Of a stretch of DNA of 29,734 bases, positions 7,546 through 15,524 are shown piece after piece. The notes beneath the pieces are model-generated. The model was not told the DNA's origin and made no database searches. It worked only from the letters and a program-made list of their open reading frames with translations. This stretch comes from an uncultured Bacteroides sp. (lineage in GTDB: Bacteria > Bacteroidota > Bacteroidia > Bacteroidales > Bacteroidaceae): the NCBI RefSeq assembly GCF_905207245.1, contig NZ_CAJLKP010000077.1:1-29734 (forward strand), given 5' to 3'. Position 1 is the first letter of the stretch; every line of letters starts with the position of its first letter. The translations under genes and the position numbers were made by a program.

Positions 7546-8913
7546 TCAGTCTTTTTTAACCCAACCCGGATACTTGAATGAACAGTTCTTCCAGTTATCG
7601 TTGATACGCACATACGTATGCTTCTGTTTTTCGCGAATCCATTTATCCAGCATCTCGTCACGGCGTTTTTCCAGTACAATTTCTTTCAGATTCTGATAGT
7701 CTTCCGAAATCGTCGCTTTATGTCCGTTGATGCGGCTTTTCAGCTTCACAATTACACATTCCTCTTTACCGGTCTTCTGTGGAATCATAGTGAATGCTTC
7801 GGAGATTTCTCCTACCTTCATATTATCTACCACTTTTGCAATTTCGGGTGGAAGTTCCTGCATCTCAAACTTGGAAGTATTGGTTTGAGGGTTGGGCAAC
7901 AAACCGTGGTTATTGCGCGTATCCTTATCTTGTGAAAGTACGGAAGCCGCTTCTTCAAAAGTAAACTTACCGCTACGAATATCATCAGCAATAGAGTCCA
8001 AGCGGGCAATACCCGACATAAGTGCTTCTTCCGGTACATGGGGCTTCAACAAGATATGGCGTACTTTGATACGGTCACCACGCTTCTCCATCAATTGGAT
8101 AATATGGAAACCATATTCCGACTCCACAATCTTGGAAACTTTGTTCGGATCCTGCAAGTTAAAAGCTACGTTAGCAAATGCGGGGTCCAGATAACCACGT
8201 CCCGTAAAGGGCATCTCACCACCATTGATAGCAGTACCGCGGTCATCTGAGTACAGACGTGCCAACATAGAGAAGCTCTCTCCCTTATTGACGCGTTCCG
8301 TATATTCACGCAGACGGCTTTTCACATCTTCAATTTCATCCAAAGGAATCTTCGGCTGTTGCGTGATAATCTGTACCTCTACCTGAGTAGGGATGTAAGG
8401 GATACTATCCTGCGGCAGATCCTTAAAATAACGACGCACTTCAGCCGGAGTAATTTTAATCTCACCCACCAGCTTCTGTTGCATCTTCTGCACCTTCAAA
8501 CCTTCGCGCGCATTGTCACGCAGGGTTTCACGAATCTGGCTGGATGTTTTGTTGAAGTACTCCTCCATCTTCTCGCGCGAACCGATATTGGCGATATACA
8601 TATTCGTCATATAGTCCACACGCTGAATTACTTCACTCTCAGCAACTTCGATACTATCAAGAGCAGCTTGATGCAGAAACAGCTTCTGTACGGCTATTTC
8701 TTCGGGAATCACGCAGTAAGGGTCACCGTCGAACTTACGCCCTTCGTACTGGGCACTCATGCGTGCTTCTTCTACTTCAGACTTCAATATAGCCTCGTCG
8801 CCCACTACCCAAACTACCTCGTCAATCACATTGTCTTGTCCGTAAGCGGTAGAACCGGTCAACAGCGCCAAGGCACATAAAACTACAAACTTAAAGTTCA
8901 TAAAATTTCTCAT
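7546..8913 (-). CDS. SurA-type periplasmic peptidylprolyl isomerase
   Basis: This 455-aa periplasmic chaperone has a signal peptide (MRNFMNFKFVVLCALALLTG, cleavage near 25; an alternative ATG lies at 8901). The N-terminal helical SurA region (about 27-175) starts with the typical DEVVWVVGDEAILKSEVE. Two parvulin (rotamase) domains follow: P1 at about 178-280 (SMLARLYSDD, GGEMPFTGRGYLDPAF, YGFHIIQL) and P2 at about 281-393 (KVRHILLKPH, FTFEEAASVLSQD, HGLLP). The P2 copy is the more degenerate at its C-terminal half. A short C-terminal helix ends in GWVKKD. This is the domain order of E. coli SurA, which escorts unfolded outer-membrane proteins to the BAM complex. It lies 14 nt after the PPIase-like lipoprotein gene and 26 nt before the OstA-like gene. 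Confidence 0.93.
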   Translation of the reverse strand: MRNFMNFKFVVLCALALLTGSTAYGQDNVIDEVVWVVGDEAILKSEVEEARMSAQYEGRKFDGDPYCVIPEEIAVQKLFLHQAALDSIEVAESEVIQRVDYMTNMYIANIGSREKMEEYFNKTSSQIRETLRDNAREGLKVQKMQQKLVGEIKITPAEVRRYFKDLPQDSIPYIPTQVEVQIITQQPKIPLDEIEDVKSRLREYTERVNKGESFSMLARLYSDDRGTAINGGEMPFTGRGYLDPAFANVAFNLQDPNKVSKIVESEYGFHIIQLMEKRGDRIKVRHILLKPHVPEEALMSGIARLDSIADDIRSGKFTFEEAASVLSQDKDTRNNHGLLPNPQTNTSKFEMQELPPEIAKVVDNMKVGEISEAFTMIPQKTGKEECVIVKLKSRINGHKATISEDYQNLKEIVLEKRRDEMLDKWIREKQKHTYVRINDNWKNCSFKYPGWVKKD

Positions 8914-8927
8914 TCTGTGTATCTAAA

Positions 8928-9770
8928 CTAATTATATTTAATCTTATCTCTTTTCACTGCCCGCTGATACAAATCGTCTTTCACAGCTTTCATGAATTCC
9001 ACTTGTTTCAGGTTCAGCACCATATCTTTCACTTTAGGACGGGCAAATTCGTATGGTTCTTGCTCGCCCACTGAACGCAACTCACTCACATTCAAAAAAT
9101 AATAAAACGCCGTATCCTTCAATTCGATATGACGGTTCTTATTCACATAATCTTCCACCTCCGGCACTTTCAAAGGGATCAGGTCGAGTACATCCGACAT
9201 CGGAACCCACTTGTCATAGAAATACTCGTACTTCACAGCATTCTGCAAACTATACTTTTCCAAATGCTCCACCGCATCTTGCGCAGGAGTCTTGTACCAA
9301 CGACGTACATTGTTTAGTTCTGGTGCAGTGAGGGGAACCTTTATGAACAACCCTTGCACAAGGGGGCGCTCCAGTCTGAAAAGATCTTTATTCTTTTCGT
9401 AATACTCCGTCAATTCCTGTTCCGAAATCTCATTCGAGAGTCTCTGGTGAATCAACGCCTGTTGATAAGTGTGCATTATCAATGCTTTCCGATAATTCTC
9501 TACAAGTTTGTCTATCTCCCCGTTATCGGGAATATTGCTTTGAGCCTTCTCATAGAGCAGAATATCTTCCACCCAGTTACGGATATAATGTTCGGCAAAT
9601 AACAAACTATCATCCTTCGACAATCTTGCCGGAAGTGCGGATTGCAAATCTTCTCGGTAAAGGAAATTGCCGTCCAGCTCCACCAACGGTGTCTTACCTT
9701 TATGGTCGTGTTGCTCGCTACAGGCCACACATAAAAGGATGGATAGGAATCCCAGGAAAAATATTCGCAT
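8928..9770 (-). CDS. SurA-like (parvulin-related) lipoprotein
   Basis: This 280-aa predicted lipoprotein starts at ATG 9770 (MRIFFLGFLSILLCVAC); the GTG at 9773 directly before it is less likely. The hydrophobic start ends in a lipobox with the acylated Cys at 17. The N-terminal helical part resembles the SurA/PrsA chaperone region (VELDGNFLYREDLQSALP, then long helices with EISEQELTEYYEKNKDLF at about 116-133). The segment where a parvulin domain should follow (about 140-240) lacks the usual HI and GG-x-L-G signatures, so isomerase activity is doubtful. It is flanked by two parvulin-type genes in one operon, which suggests a membrane-anchored accessory chaperone for outer-membrane protein traffic. 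Family placement comes from the N-terminal pattern and context. Confidence 0.8.
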   Translation of the reverse strand: MRIFFLGFLSILLCVACSEQHDHKGKTPLVELDGNFLYREDLQSALPARLSKDDSLLFAEHYIRNWVEDILLYEKAQSNIPDNGEIDKLVENYRKALIMHTYQQALIHQRLSNEISEQELTEYYEKNKDLFRLERPLVQGLFIKVPLTAPELNNVRRWYKTPAQDAVEHLEKYSLQNAVKYEYFYDKWVPMSDVLDLIPLKVPEVEDYVNKNRHIELKDTAFYYFLNVSELRSVGEQEPYEFARPKVKDMVLNLKQVEFMKAVKDDLYQRAVKRDKIKYN

Positions 9771-9827
9771 CACCGATATGATATTTACTTATTTCAAGCT
9801 ACGAAGATAGCGGATTAATCGGTTGCA

Positions 9828-11378
9828 TCAGTGATTATTAACGGTTTTTAAAACCTCTTGGTTTATTTCAACCTTAGCGGCGGCACGCAATTGCGTTATC
9901 CAACGCTCTTCCAAGTAGTTCTGATAGTCGTTCACCAGTGGTACACGCACTTCTTTATACGACTGTGGCCCTTTCACTTTCTCACCCAGAAAAGTGGTAA
10001 AAGGAAATGACGCCATAGGTTCATTTTTACCTTTTTTGAAGATTTCTTCATCCACATAGGCATTATCCCCAAGAGCAAATAATCCTTGTTCAGCCTGCAC
10101 TTGCGGAGTCTTCGCATTGAACGTTAACCGGATGGCATCCATCCACTCTTCTTCCGGCAAAGATTTCAAGAATTTACGGACCTGCTTTCCGATTCGTTTT
10201 GTGGTGGTATGTAATACAATTCCTCTATAGCGAGGCTTTTTCCAGTGATAATCCGAGCGATGCTCCGCAAAATATGCAGCCAGTCCGGTCTCATCCGAAG
10301 GCACCCGTTCCCAGATTTCCCGATTACTGATTTCAAACAACAGCATGCCATCGCGATACTCCTGCATAAGCATGCGAAACTCCGGATATTTCTGTTCTAA
10401 GCGACTATATTCATAATCTAGAACAGTTTTCATGACAAATCCATCCAACTGGCGTTGCACACCCTGAGGATGGGCCGCAGCAAAAAGAGCGAACACTTTC
10501 CCTGTGTACTCTTTCTCGTCAAGCACAAACAGTTTTTTATCCGTACTACCTTTTGAGAGCAATTCATCCATTCCCGCCCTATCAGGCATATAGTTATATT
10601 CCTTTTTAAGTTTCTCCACCAACGCCTCTGTTCCTTTATCCATTCCATGAGTGCGTGTCTGCCGCCGAATTATTTCACTCTTGATTTCATCAAAAGGCAG
10701 AAGTTCCTTTCGTTCAAGCACTTTGACAATGTGAATGCCTTGAGGTGTAAAGAAAGGACGGGATACTTCTCCAGGTTGTAACCCGAATACGACATCTTCA
10801 AATTCTATAGGCGTCTGAAGCCAATTTACCCAAAAAGTTTTTTTTTCATCAGAAAAGCTACGAACACAGGCATCGAAATCAACCTGTCCTTTTTGCAATG
10901 CCGTATAAATAGAGTCCATGCGAGCCTCCACAGCCCGAAGCGCACTACCGGTTGTAGTTTGAGGAAGATACTTGAAAATATGACTCACCCGTACCTGCTC
11001 CGCGCGATTGTTGGCTTTCATCTTATCATACACCTGCCGGGCAGCAAGATCCGCAACCGCTCCATCTGTCAGATAAACTTTACCCAACTGGCGACGGTAT
11101 CCCTCCAGTTCTTCGCGGAAAGCGCGGGCAGTATCCATGCCTGCCGCCTCTGCAGCAGCAACTTTCAGTTTGAAGTTCACAAACAAATCAACATACTCTT
11201 TCAGCGTCTTTTGCTCTACGCCGACAAGGGCATTATTCTTATTATATATGTATTCGAATTCGGACCGGAGCACATCTTTCCCGTTAATACGCATCAACAC
11301 AGGATCTTGCTGTGCAGAAACCACCCAGCCGATACAAAGGAGAATTATTGTCAATCCACTTCTTATCATAACTATCAT
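9828..11378 (-). CDS. Parvulin-type peptidylprolyl isomerase (PpiC/PpiD-like)
   Basis: This 516-aa secreted protein heads the six-gene run. ATG 11378 (MIVMIRSG) or ATG 11369 (MIRSG) starts the signal peptide (GLTIILLCIGWVVSAQ); a TTG at 11393 would add MLFSK and is less likely. After cleavage comes the SurA-like opening DPVLMRINGKDVLRSEFEYIYNKN. The next helical stretch has the LFVNFKLKVAAAEAAGMDT pattern. A parvulin domain at about 120-225 shows VRVSHIFKY, DFDACVRSFSD and FTPQGIHIVKVLERK. The C-terminal half (about 260-516) is a second, very degenerate copy of the helical plus rotamase layout. It probably acts as a periplasmic foldase together with the two downstream SurA-related proteins. 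No clear -7 box was found upstream; instead there is a 22-bp palindrome array 55 nt before the start. Confidence 0.9.
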   Translation of the reverse strand: MIVMIRSGLTIILLCIGWVVSAQQDPVLMRINGKDVLRSEFEYIYNKNNALVGVEQKTLKEYVDLFVNFKLKVAAAEAAGMDTARAFREELEGYRRQLGKVYLTDGAVADLAARQVYDKMKANNRAEQVRVSHIFKYLPQTTTGSALRAVEARMDSIYTALQKGQVDFDACVRSFSDEKKTFWVNWLQTPIEFEDVVFGLQPGEVSRPFFTPQGIHIVKVLERKELLPFDEIKSEIIRRQTRTHGMDKGTEALVEKLKKEYNYMPDRAGMDELLSKGSTDKKLFVLDEKEYTGKVFALFAAAHPQGVQRQLDGFVMKTVLDYEYSRLEQKYPEFRMLMQEYRDGMLLFEISNREIWERVPSDETGLAAYFAEHRSDYHWKKPRYRGIVLHTTTKRIGKQVRKFLKSLPEEEWMDAIRLTFNAKTPQVQAEQGLFALGDNAYVDEEIFKKGKNEPMASFPFTTFLGEKVKGPQSYKEVRVPLVNDYQNYLEERWITQLRAAAKVEINQEVLKTVNNH

Positions 11379-11432
11379 CTTAGAAAATAACAATGTAATA
11401 ACGGGAAAATATCTTTTATATTGTTCCGGTGC

Positions 11433-11515
11433 AAAACAGATGGTCTATTTGCCCTGAACAGACGGTCTGTTTGCCCTGAACAGATGGTCTATTTAGCATA
11501 AACAGACCATGCGTT
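11433..11515. repeat. 22-bp-period quasi-palindrome array in PPIase operon leader
   Basis: Words CAGATGGTCT, CAGACGGTCT and CAGATGGTCT start at 11437, 11459 and 11481, and a partial CAGACC starts at 11503, exactly 22 bp apart. The best unit, AACAGAC-G-GTCTGTT, is a 15-bp palindrome with 7-bp arms; the linker GCCCTG is kept between units 1-2 and 2-3. It lies between the PPIase start (11378) and the guaB terminator. Sequence differs from the 81-178 array but the period and layout agree. Confidence 0.88.
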
Positions 11516-11524
11516 TTCCAAAAA

Positions 11525-11561
11525 CAAAAATACCCGGAAAGTATTTGTTGCTTTCCGGGTA
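11525..11561 (-). terminator. Terminator of guaB
   Basis: TACCCGGAAAG (11531-11541) and CTTTCCGGGTA (11551-11561) form a perfect 11-bp stem with a 9-nt loop. On the minus strand it is followed by TTTTTGTTTTTGG. It lies about 28 nt after the guaB stop. Confidence 0.9.
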
Positions 11562-11589
11562 TCCATATATAATAAAGATTGCCAATATC

Positions 11590-13065
11590 TTATTCCGGAC
11601 GACTATAATTCGGAGCTTCGCTTGTAATTGCCACATCATGCGGATGGCTCTCAAGCACACCGGCATTTGTGATACGGGTAAATTTAGCATCGTGTAATTG
11701 CTCGATACTACCCGCACCGCAATAACCCATGCCTGCACGCAGACCACCTACCAACTGGAAGATTACTTCGTACAACGTTCCTTTATAAGGTACACGTGCT
11801 GCAATACCTTCCGGAACAAGTTTCTTAACGTCATTGGTTCCACTCTGGAAGTAACGGTCTTTCGAGCCATTCTCCATAGCCTCCAATGAGCCCATACCGC
11901 GATAGGACTTAAATTTACGTCCGTTAAAGATAATCGTATCACCCGGTGATTCTTCCGTTCCTGCAACCAGCGAACCAATCATTACGCTATAACCTCCGGC
12001 AGCCAAAGCTTTCACCACATCACCAGAGTAACGCAAACCACCATCAGCAATCAAAGGAATGCCTGTGCCCTTCAACGCCTTAGCCACATCATATACAGCA
12101 GATAACTGAGGAACCCCCACACCTGCCACAACACGGGTAGTGCAGATAGAACCCGGACCAATACCTACTTTTACTCCATCAGCGCCAGCTTCCACCAATG
12201 CTTTGGCAGCTTCTCCGGTAGCGATGTTACCTACTACGATATCAATATTCGGGAAACGCTTTTTTGCTTCTTTCAGTTTTTCTATTACATATATAGAATG
12301 TCCGTGAGCGGTATCAATCACAATAGCATCTGCACCGGCATCCACCAAAGCTTGCATACGGTCAAGCGTATCAGCCGTAACACCTACCCCGGCAGCTACA
12401 CGCAAACGACCTTTGGAATCCTTGCAAGCCATCGGTTTATCTTTAGCTTTCGTAATATCCTTATAAGTAATCAAGCCAACTAACTTGCCTTCTTTATCTA
12501 CAACCGGCAATTTCTCAATTCTATGCTCTTGCAGAATTTGAGAAACAGCTTCCATATCCGTAGTCGGATTCGTAGTGATAATATTTTCTTTTGTCATCAC
12601 CTCGTCAATATGCTTATCCATATCTCTCACGAAGCGAAGGTCACGATTGGTAACAATTCCCACCAAATACTTCTCATCATCCACTACCGGAATACCACCA
12701 ATTCTGTATTCTGCCATCAATGCCAATGCATCTCCCACGGTAGAACCTCTCTTAATGGTTACAGGATCATAAATCATGCCATTTTCAGCACGCTTCACAA
12801 TGGCAACCTGACGTGCCTGTTCCACAATGGACATATTCTTATGAATAACACCGATACCACCTTCACGCGCAATGGCAATTGCCATTTTTGCTTCGGTAAC
12901 CGTATCCATAGCAGCCGTTACAAACGGAATTTTTAACTCAATGTTTCTTGAAAACTTTGTCGAGAGTTCGACAGTTTTAGGGAGTACTTCAGAGTAAGCG
13001 GGGATTAACAAAACGTCGTCATAAGTTAATCCATCCATTACAATCTTATCAGCAATAAAAGACAT
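11590..13065 (-). CDS. guaB: IMP dehydrogenase
   Basis: This enzyme oxidises IMP to XMP with NAD+, the committed step of guanine nucleotide synthesis, in the cytoplasm. At 491 aa it is full length. The TIM barrel begins LTYDDVLLIPAYSEVLP. Two CBS domains are inserted at about 96-205 (FVRDMDKHIDEVM, LPVVDKEGKLVGLIT). The catalytic loop GPGSICTTR carries Cys308, and the IMP-binding GGLRYSGD and the flap with the RGMGS-EAM pattern are present. It is monocistronic, with its own promoter and a strong terminator. An inverted repeat brackets the -7 box, which suggests a repressor site or mRNA leader control, though this is inference. Confidence 0.97.
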   Translation of the reverse strand: MSFIADKIVMDGLTYDDVLLIPAYSEVLPKTVELSTKFSRNIELKIPFVTAAMDTVTEAKMAIAIAREGGIGVIHKNMSIVEQARQVAIVKRAENGMIYDPVTIKRGSTVGDALALMAEYRIGGIPVVDDEKYLVGIVTNRDLRFVRDMDKHIDEVMTKENIITTNPTTDMEAVSQILQEHRIEKLPVVDKEGKLVGLITYKDITKAKDKPMACKDSKGRLRVAAGVGVTADTLDRMQALVDAGADAIVIDTAHGHSIYVIEKLKEAKKRFPNIDIVVGNIATGEAAKALVEAGADGVKVGIGPGSICTTRVVAGVGVPQLSAVYDVAKALKGTGIPLIADGGLRYSGDVVKALAAGGYSVMIGSLVAGTEESPGDTIIFNGRKFKSYRGMGSLEAMENGSKDRYFQSGTNDVKKLVPEGIAARVPYKGTLYEVIFQLVGGLRAGMGYCGAGSIEQLHDAKFTRITNAGVLESHPHDVAITSEAPNYSRPE

Positions 13066-13085
13066 AGGGCTATGCGTTTAAAATT

Positions 13086-13138
13086 TATTGCGTGCAAATA
13101 TACGGTTTTTATTCCATTCCATACATCTGCACGCAATA
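13086..13138 (-). promoter_or_regulatory. guaB promoter with flanking inverted repeat
   Basis: The minus strand reads TATATTTG at 13095-13102, matching the -7 consensus TAnnTTTG, about 30 nt before the guaB ATG. No good -33 box was found. TATTGCGTGCA (13086-13096) and TGCACGCAATA (13128-13138) form a perfect 11-bp inverted repeat 31 bp apart, one arm overlapping the -7 box and the other near the -33 position. This is the layout of a two-site operator. Confidence 0.6.
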
Positions 13139-13170
13139 TTTTTTTCTTTTTTTAAACCAACAGCTAGAGG

Positions 13171-15354
13171 TTAGTTCGCCATTTCAGAAATGAACTTGAT
13201 ACGAACCAAACGTACTTCTTCTTCTGTGAAATCGTCACCCAGTTCATCAAGTGCATCGTCTATATTATCCGTTGTGGATTCCTTGTAGTAGTCATAGATA
13301 TCCAACATGTGGTCTTCATCCATAATCTCATCCAAGAAGTAGTCAATATTCAACTTCGTACCGGAGTAAACAATTGCCTCGATTTCGTCCAGTAAATCAC
13401 TGAATTCAATGCCTTTGGAAAGAGCAATGTCGTCCAACGCTACCTTACGATCAATAGATTGAATGATGGAAACTTTCAGTTTTGATTTATTGGCAACCGT
13501 ACGGACACGCAAGTCTTCCGGACGTTCTATCTCATTCTCTTCGCAGTGACGCTTAATCAGCTTACAGAACTCTTCACCATAACGTTTTGCCTTACCTGCA
13601 CCTACGCCAGGAATGTTTTGCAGTTCATCCAATGTCACCGGATAAATGGTAGCCATGGCTTCCAATGATGGATCCTGGAAAATAACATAAGGAGGAACTT
13701 CCAATTTTTTGGATAGCTTTTTACGCAAATCCTTCAACATGGAATAAAGAGCCGGGTCGACCGCACAAGAGCCACCGCCACGTGCCGGTGCTTCTTCCTC
13801 CACTTCCTCAAAATCATTATCCTCGGTTATCTTGAACGACTTAGGATGTTTCAGGAATTTCTTTCCGCTATCCGTTACTTTCAGTAAACCGTAGTTCTCT
13901 ACATCTTTACTCAGGTAGCCCGCAATCAGTGCCTGGCGAATGACAGCATTCCATGTCTTGTCTTCCTCTCCCATTCCGGAGCCAAAAGCTTCCAGATCTT
14001 CATGCAGATGCGCTTGCACTTCGGTAGTTTCACGTCCTTGTATAATGTCGATAATATAATCCGCTTTAAAATTTTCTTTCACCGCTAGAATAGCCTCTAT
14101 CACGGTACATAATAGTTCTTGAGCCTCCACTTGTTTTTTTGGGTTTAAACAGTTGTCACAATTTCCACAGTTATCTTCCATGTACTCTTCGCCGAAATAA
14201 TGCAATAGCGTTTTTCGGCGGCATACGGAAGATTCGGCATAAGCAGCAGTTTCCAACAGAAGTTGTTTGCCTATTTCCTGCTCTGCCACAGGTTTTCCTT
14301 GCATGAACTTTTCCAGTTTCTGCAAGTCTTTATTAGTATAAAAGGTAATACACTGTCCTTCGCCCCCGTCTCTTCCGGCACGCCCTGTTTCCTGATAATA
14401 TCCTTCCAGACTTTTCGGAATATCATAGTGGATAACGAAACGCACATCCGGCTTATCGATACCCATACCAAAAGCAATGGTTGCCACAATCACTTCTATC
14501 TTCTCCATCAAGAAGTCATCTTGATTTTGCGTGCGTGTTGCAGAGTCCATTCCTGCATGATAAGCGCGGGCATTGATACCATTTGCCTGTAAAATTTCAG
14601 CAAGTTCTTCTACCTTCTTCCGGCTCAGGCAATAAATGATACCAGACTTTTCCTGATTATTTTTGATGAACTTGATGATATCTCTATCTATATTATTGGT
14701 TTTAGGACGTACCTCGTAATAGAGGTTTGGGCGATTGAACGATGACTTGAACACCTCTGCATCCACCATACCCAGATTTTTCTGAATATCATGTTGCACT
14801 TTAGGCGTAGCAGTCGCCGTTAAAGCTATCACCGGAGCTTTTCCGATTTCATTGATAATAGGGCGGATACGACGATATTCCGGTCGGAAGTCATGCCCCC
14901 ACTCCGAAATACAGTGTGCCTCGTCCACAGCATAGAAAGAAATCTTCACTGTCTTCAGGAATTCCACATTCTCTTCTTTCGTCAGTGACTCGGGAGCTAC
15001 ATATAGCAACTTCGTCTTTCCACTGAGGATGTCGGATTTCACCTGATCTATCGCACCTTTATTAAGGGAAGAGTTTATGAAATGGGCGATACCATCTTCT
15101 TCACTGAAGTTGCGCATCGCATCGACCTGGTTCTTCATCAGGGCAATCAAAGGGGAAATCACAATACCCGTACCTTCCATCATTAATGACGGTAACTGGT
15201 AGCACAATGACTTACCTCCACCCGTAGGCATCAGCACGAACGTGTCGTTGCCTGCCAACAAGTTTTGTATGATAGCTTCCTGATTTCCTTTAAACGTGTC
15301 AAATCCGAAGTACTTCTTCAGCTGGTCTGTCAAATTAATCTTCTTCCCTGCCAT
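13171..15354 (-). CDS. recQ: ATP-dependent DNA helicase RecQ
   Basis: This 3'-5' superfamily 2 helicase works in recombination and fork repair. It is 727 aa, longer than the roughly 610 aa of E. coli RecQ. The helicase core has Walker A MPTGGGKS (42-49), DEAH (144-147) followed by CISEWGHDFRPEYRR, and GRAGRDG in motif VI. A zinc-binding cluster with the pattern C-R-R-K then CGNCDNC lies near 378-402. A winged-helix RQC region and an HRDC domain (about 525-605, YVIFQDPSLEAMATIYP, IPGVGAGKAKRYG) follow. The extra C-terminal 110 or so residues form an acidic, helical extension (LDEIEAIVYSGTKLNIDYFLDE) common in Bacteroidetes RecQ. It lies 170 bp after clpX and has its own promoter-like box. No terminator was seen before guaB. 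Confidence 0.96.
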   Translation of the reverse strand: MAGKKINLTDQLKKYFGFDTFKGNQEAIIQNLLAGNDTFVLMPTGGGKSLCYQLPSLMMEGTGIVISPLIALMKNQVDAMRNFSEEDGIAHFINSSLNKGAIDQVKSDILSGKTKLLYVAPESLTKEENVEFLKTVKISFYAVDEAHCISEWGHDFRPEYRRIRPIINEIGKAPVIALTATATPKVQHDIQKNLGMVDAEVFKSSFNRPNLYYEVRPKTNNIDRDIIKFIKNNQEKSGIIYCLSRKKVEELAEILQANGINARAYHAGMDSATRTQNQDDFLMEKIEVIVATIAFGMGIDKPDVRFVIHYDIPKSLEGYYQETGRAGRDGGEGQCITFYTNKDLQKLEKFMQGKPVAEQEIGKQLLLETAAYAESSVCRRKTLLHYFGEEYMEDNCGNCDNCLNPKKQVEAQELLCTVIEAILAVKENFKADYIIDIIQGRETTEVQAHLHEDLEAFGSGMGEEDKTWNAVIRQALIAGYLSKDVENYGLLKVTDSGKKFLKHPKSFKITEDNDFEEVEEEAPARGGGSCAVDPALYSMLKDLRKKLSKKLEVPPYVIFQDPSLEAMATIYPVTLDELQNIPGVGAGKAKRYGEEFCKLIKRHCEENEIERPEDLRVRTVANKSKLKVSIIQSIDRKVALDDIALSKGIEFSDLLDEIEAIVYSGTKLNIDYFLDEIMDEDHMLDIYDYYKESTTDNIDDALDELGDDFTEEEVRLVRIKFISEMAN

Positions 15355-15425
15355 GATTCATTAGGTTGTTTTTTGAGTGATTGTTTAACATCTCGGTTAG
15401 CTGCTCTTTTCATTAAGAACTCTAA

Positions 15426-15433
15426 CAAAGTTA
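15426..15433 (-). promoter_or_regulatory. Possible recQ promoter (-7 box)
   Basis: The minus strand reads TAACTTTG, matching TAnnTTTG, about 72 nt upstream of the recQ ATG. A partial -33 (GCTTG, 15453-15457) is at the right distance. Confidence 0.5.
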
Positions 15434-15524
15434 TAAACAACTTCTTAATTTTCAAGCATAATCCAATGAATATTTTTCAATAAAAAACAAAAAAGTCGGT
15501 TCAAAGCACCTTTACCTTCTGATT

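Noticed and set aside
11525..11532. Minus-strand TATTTTTG as promoter of the PPIase operon
   Set aside because: It coincides with the T tract after the guaB terminator stem and lacks a -33 partner; the match is probably a by-product of the terminator.
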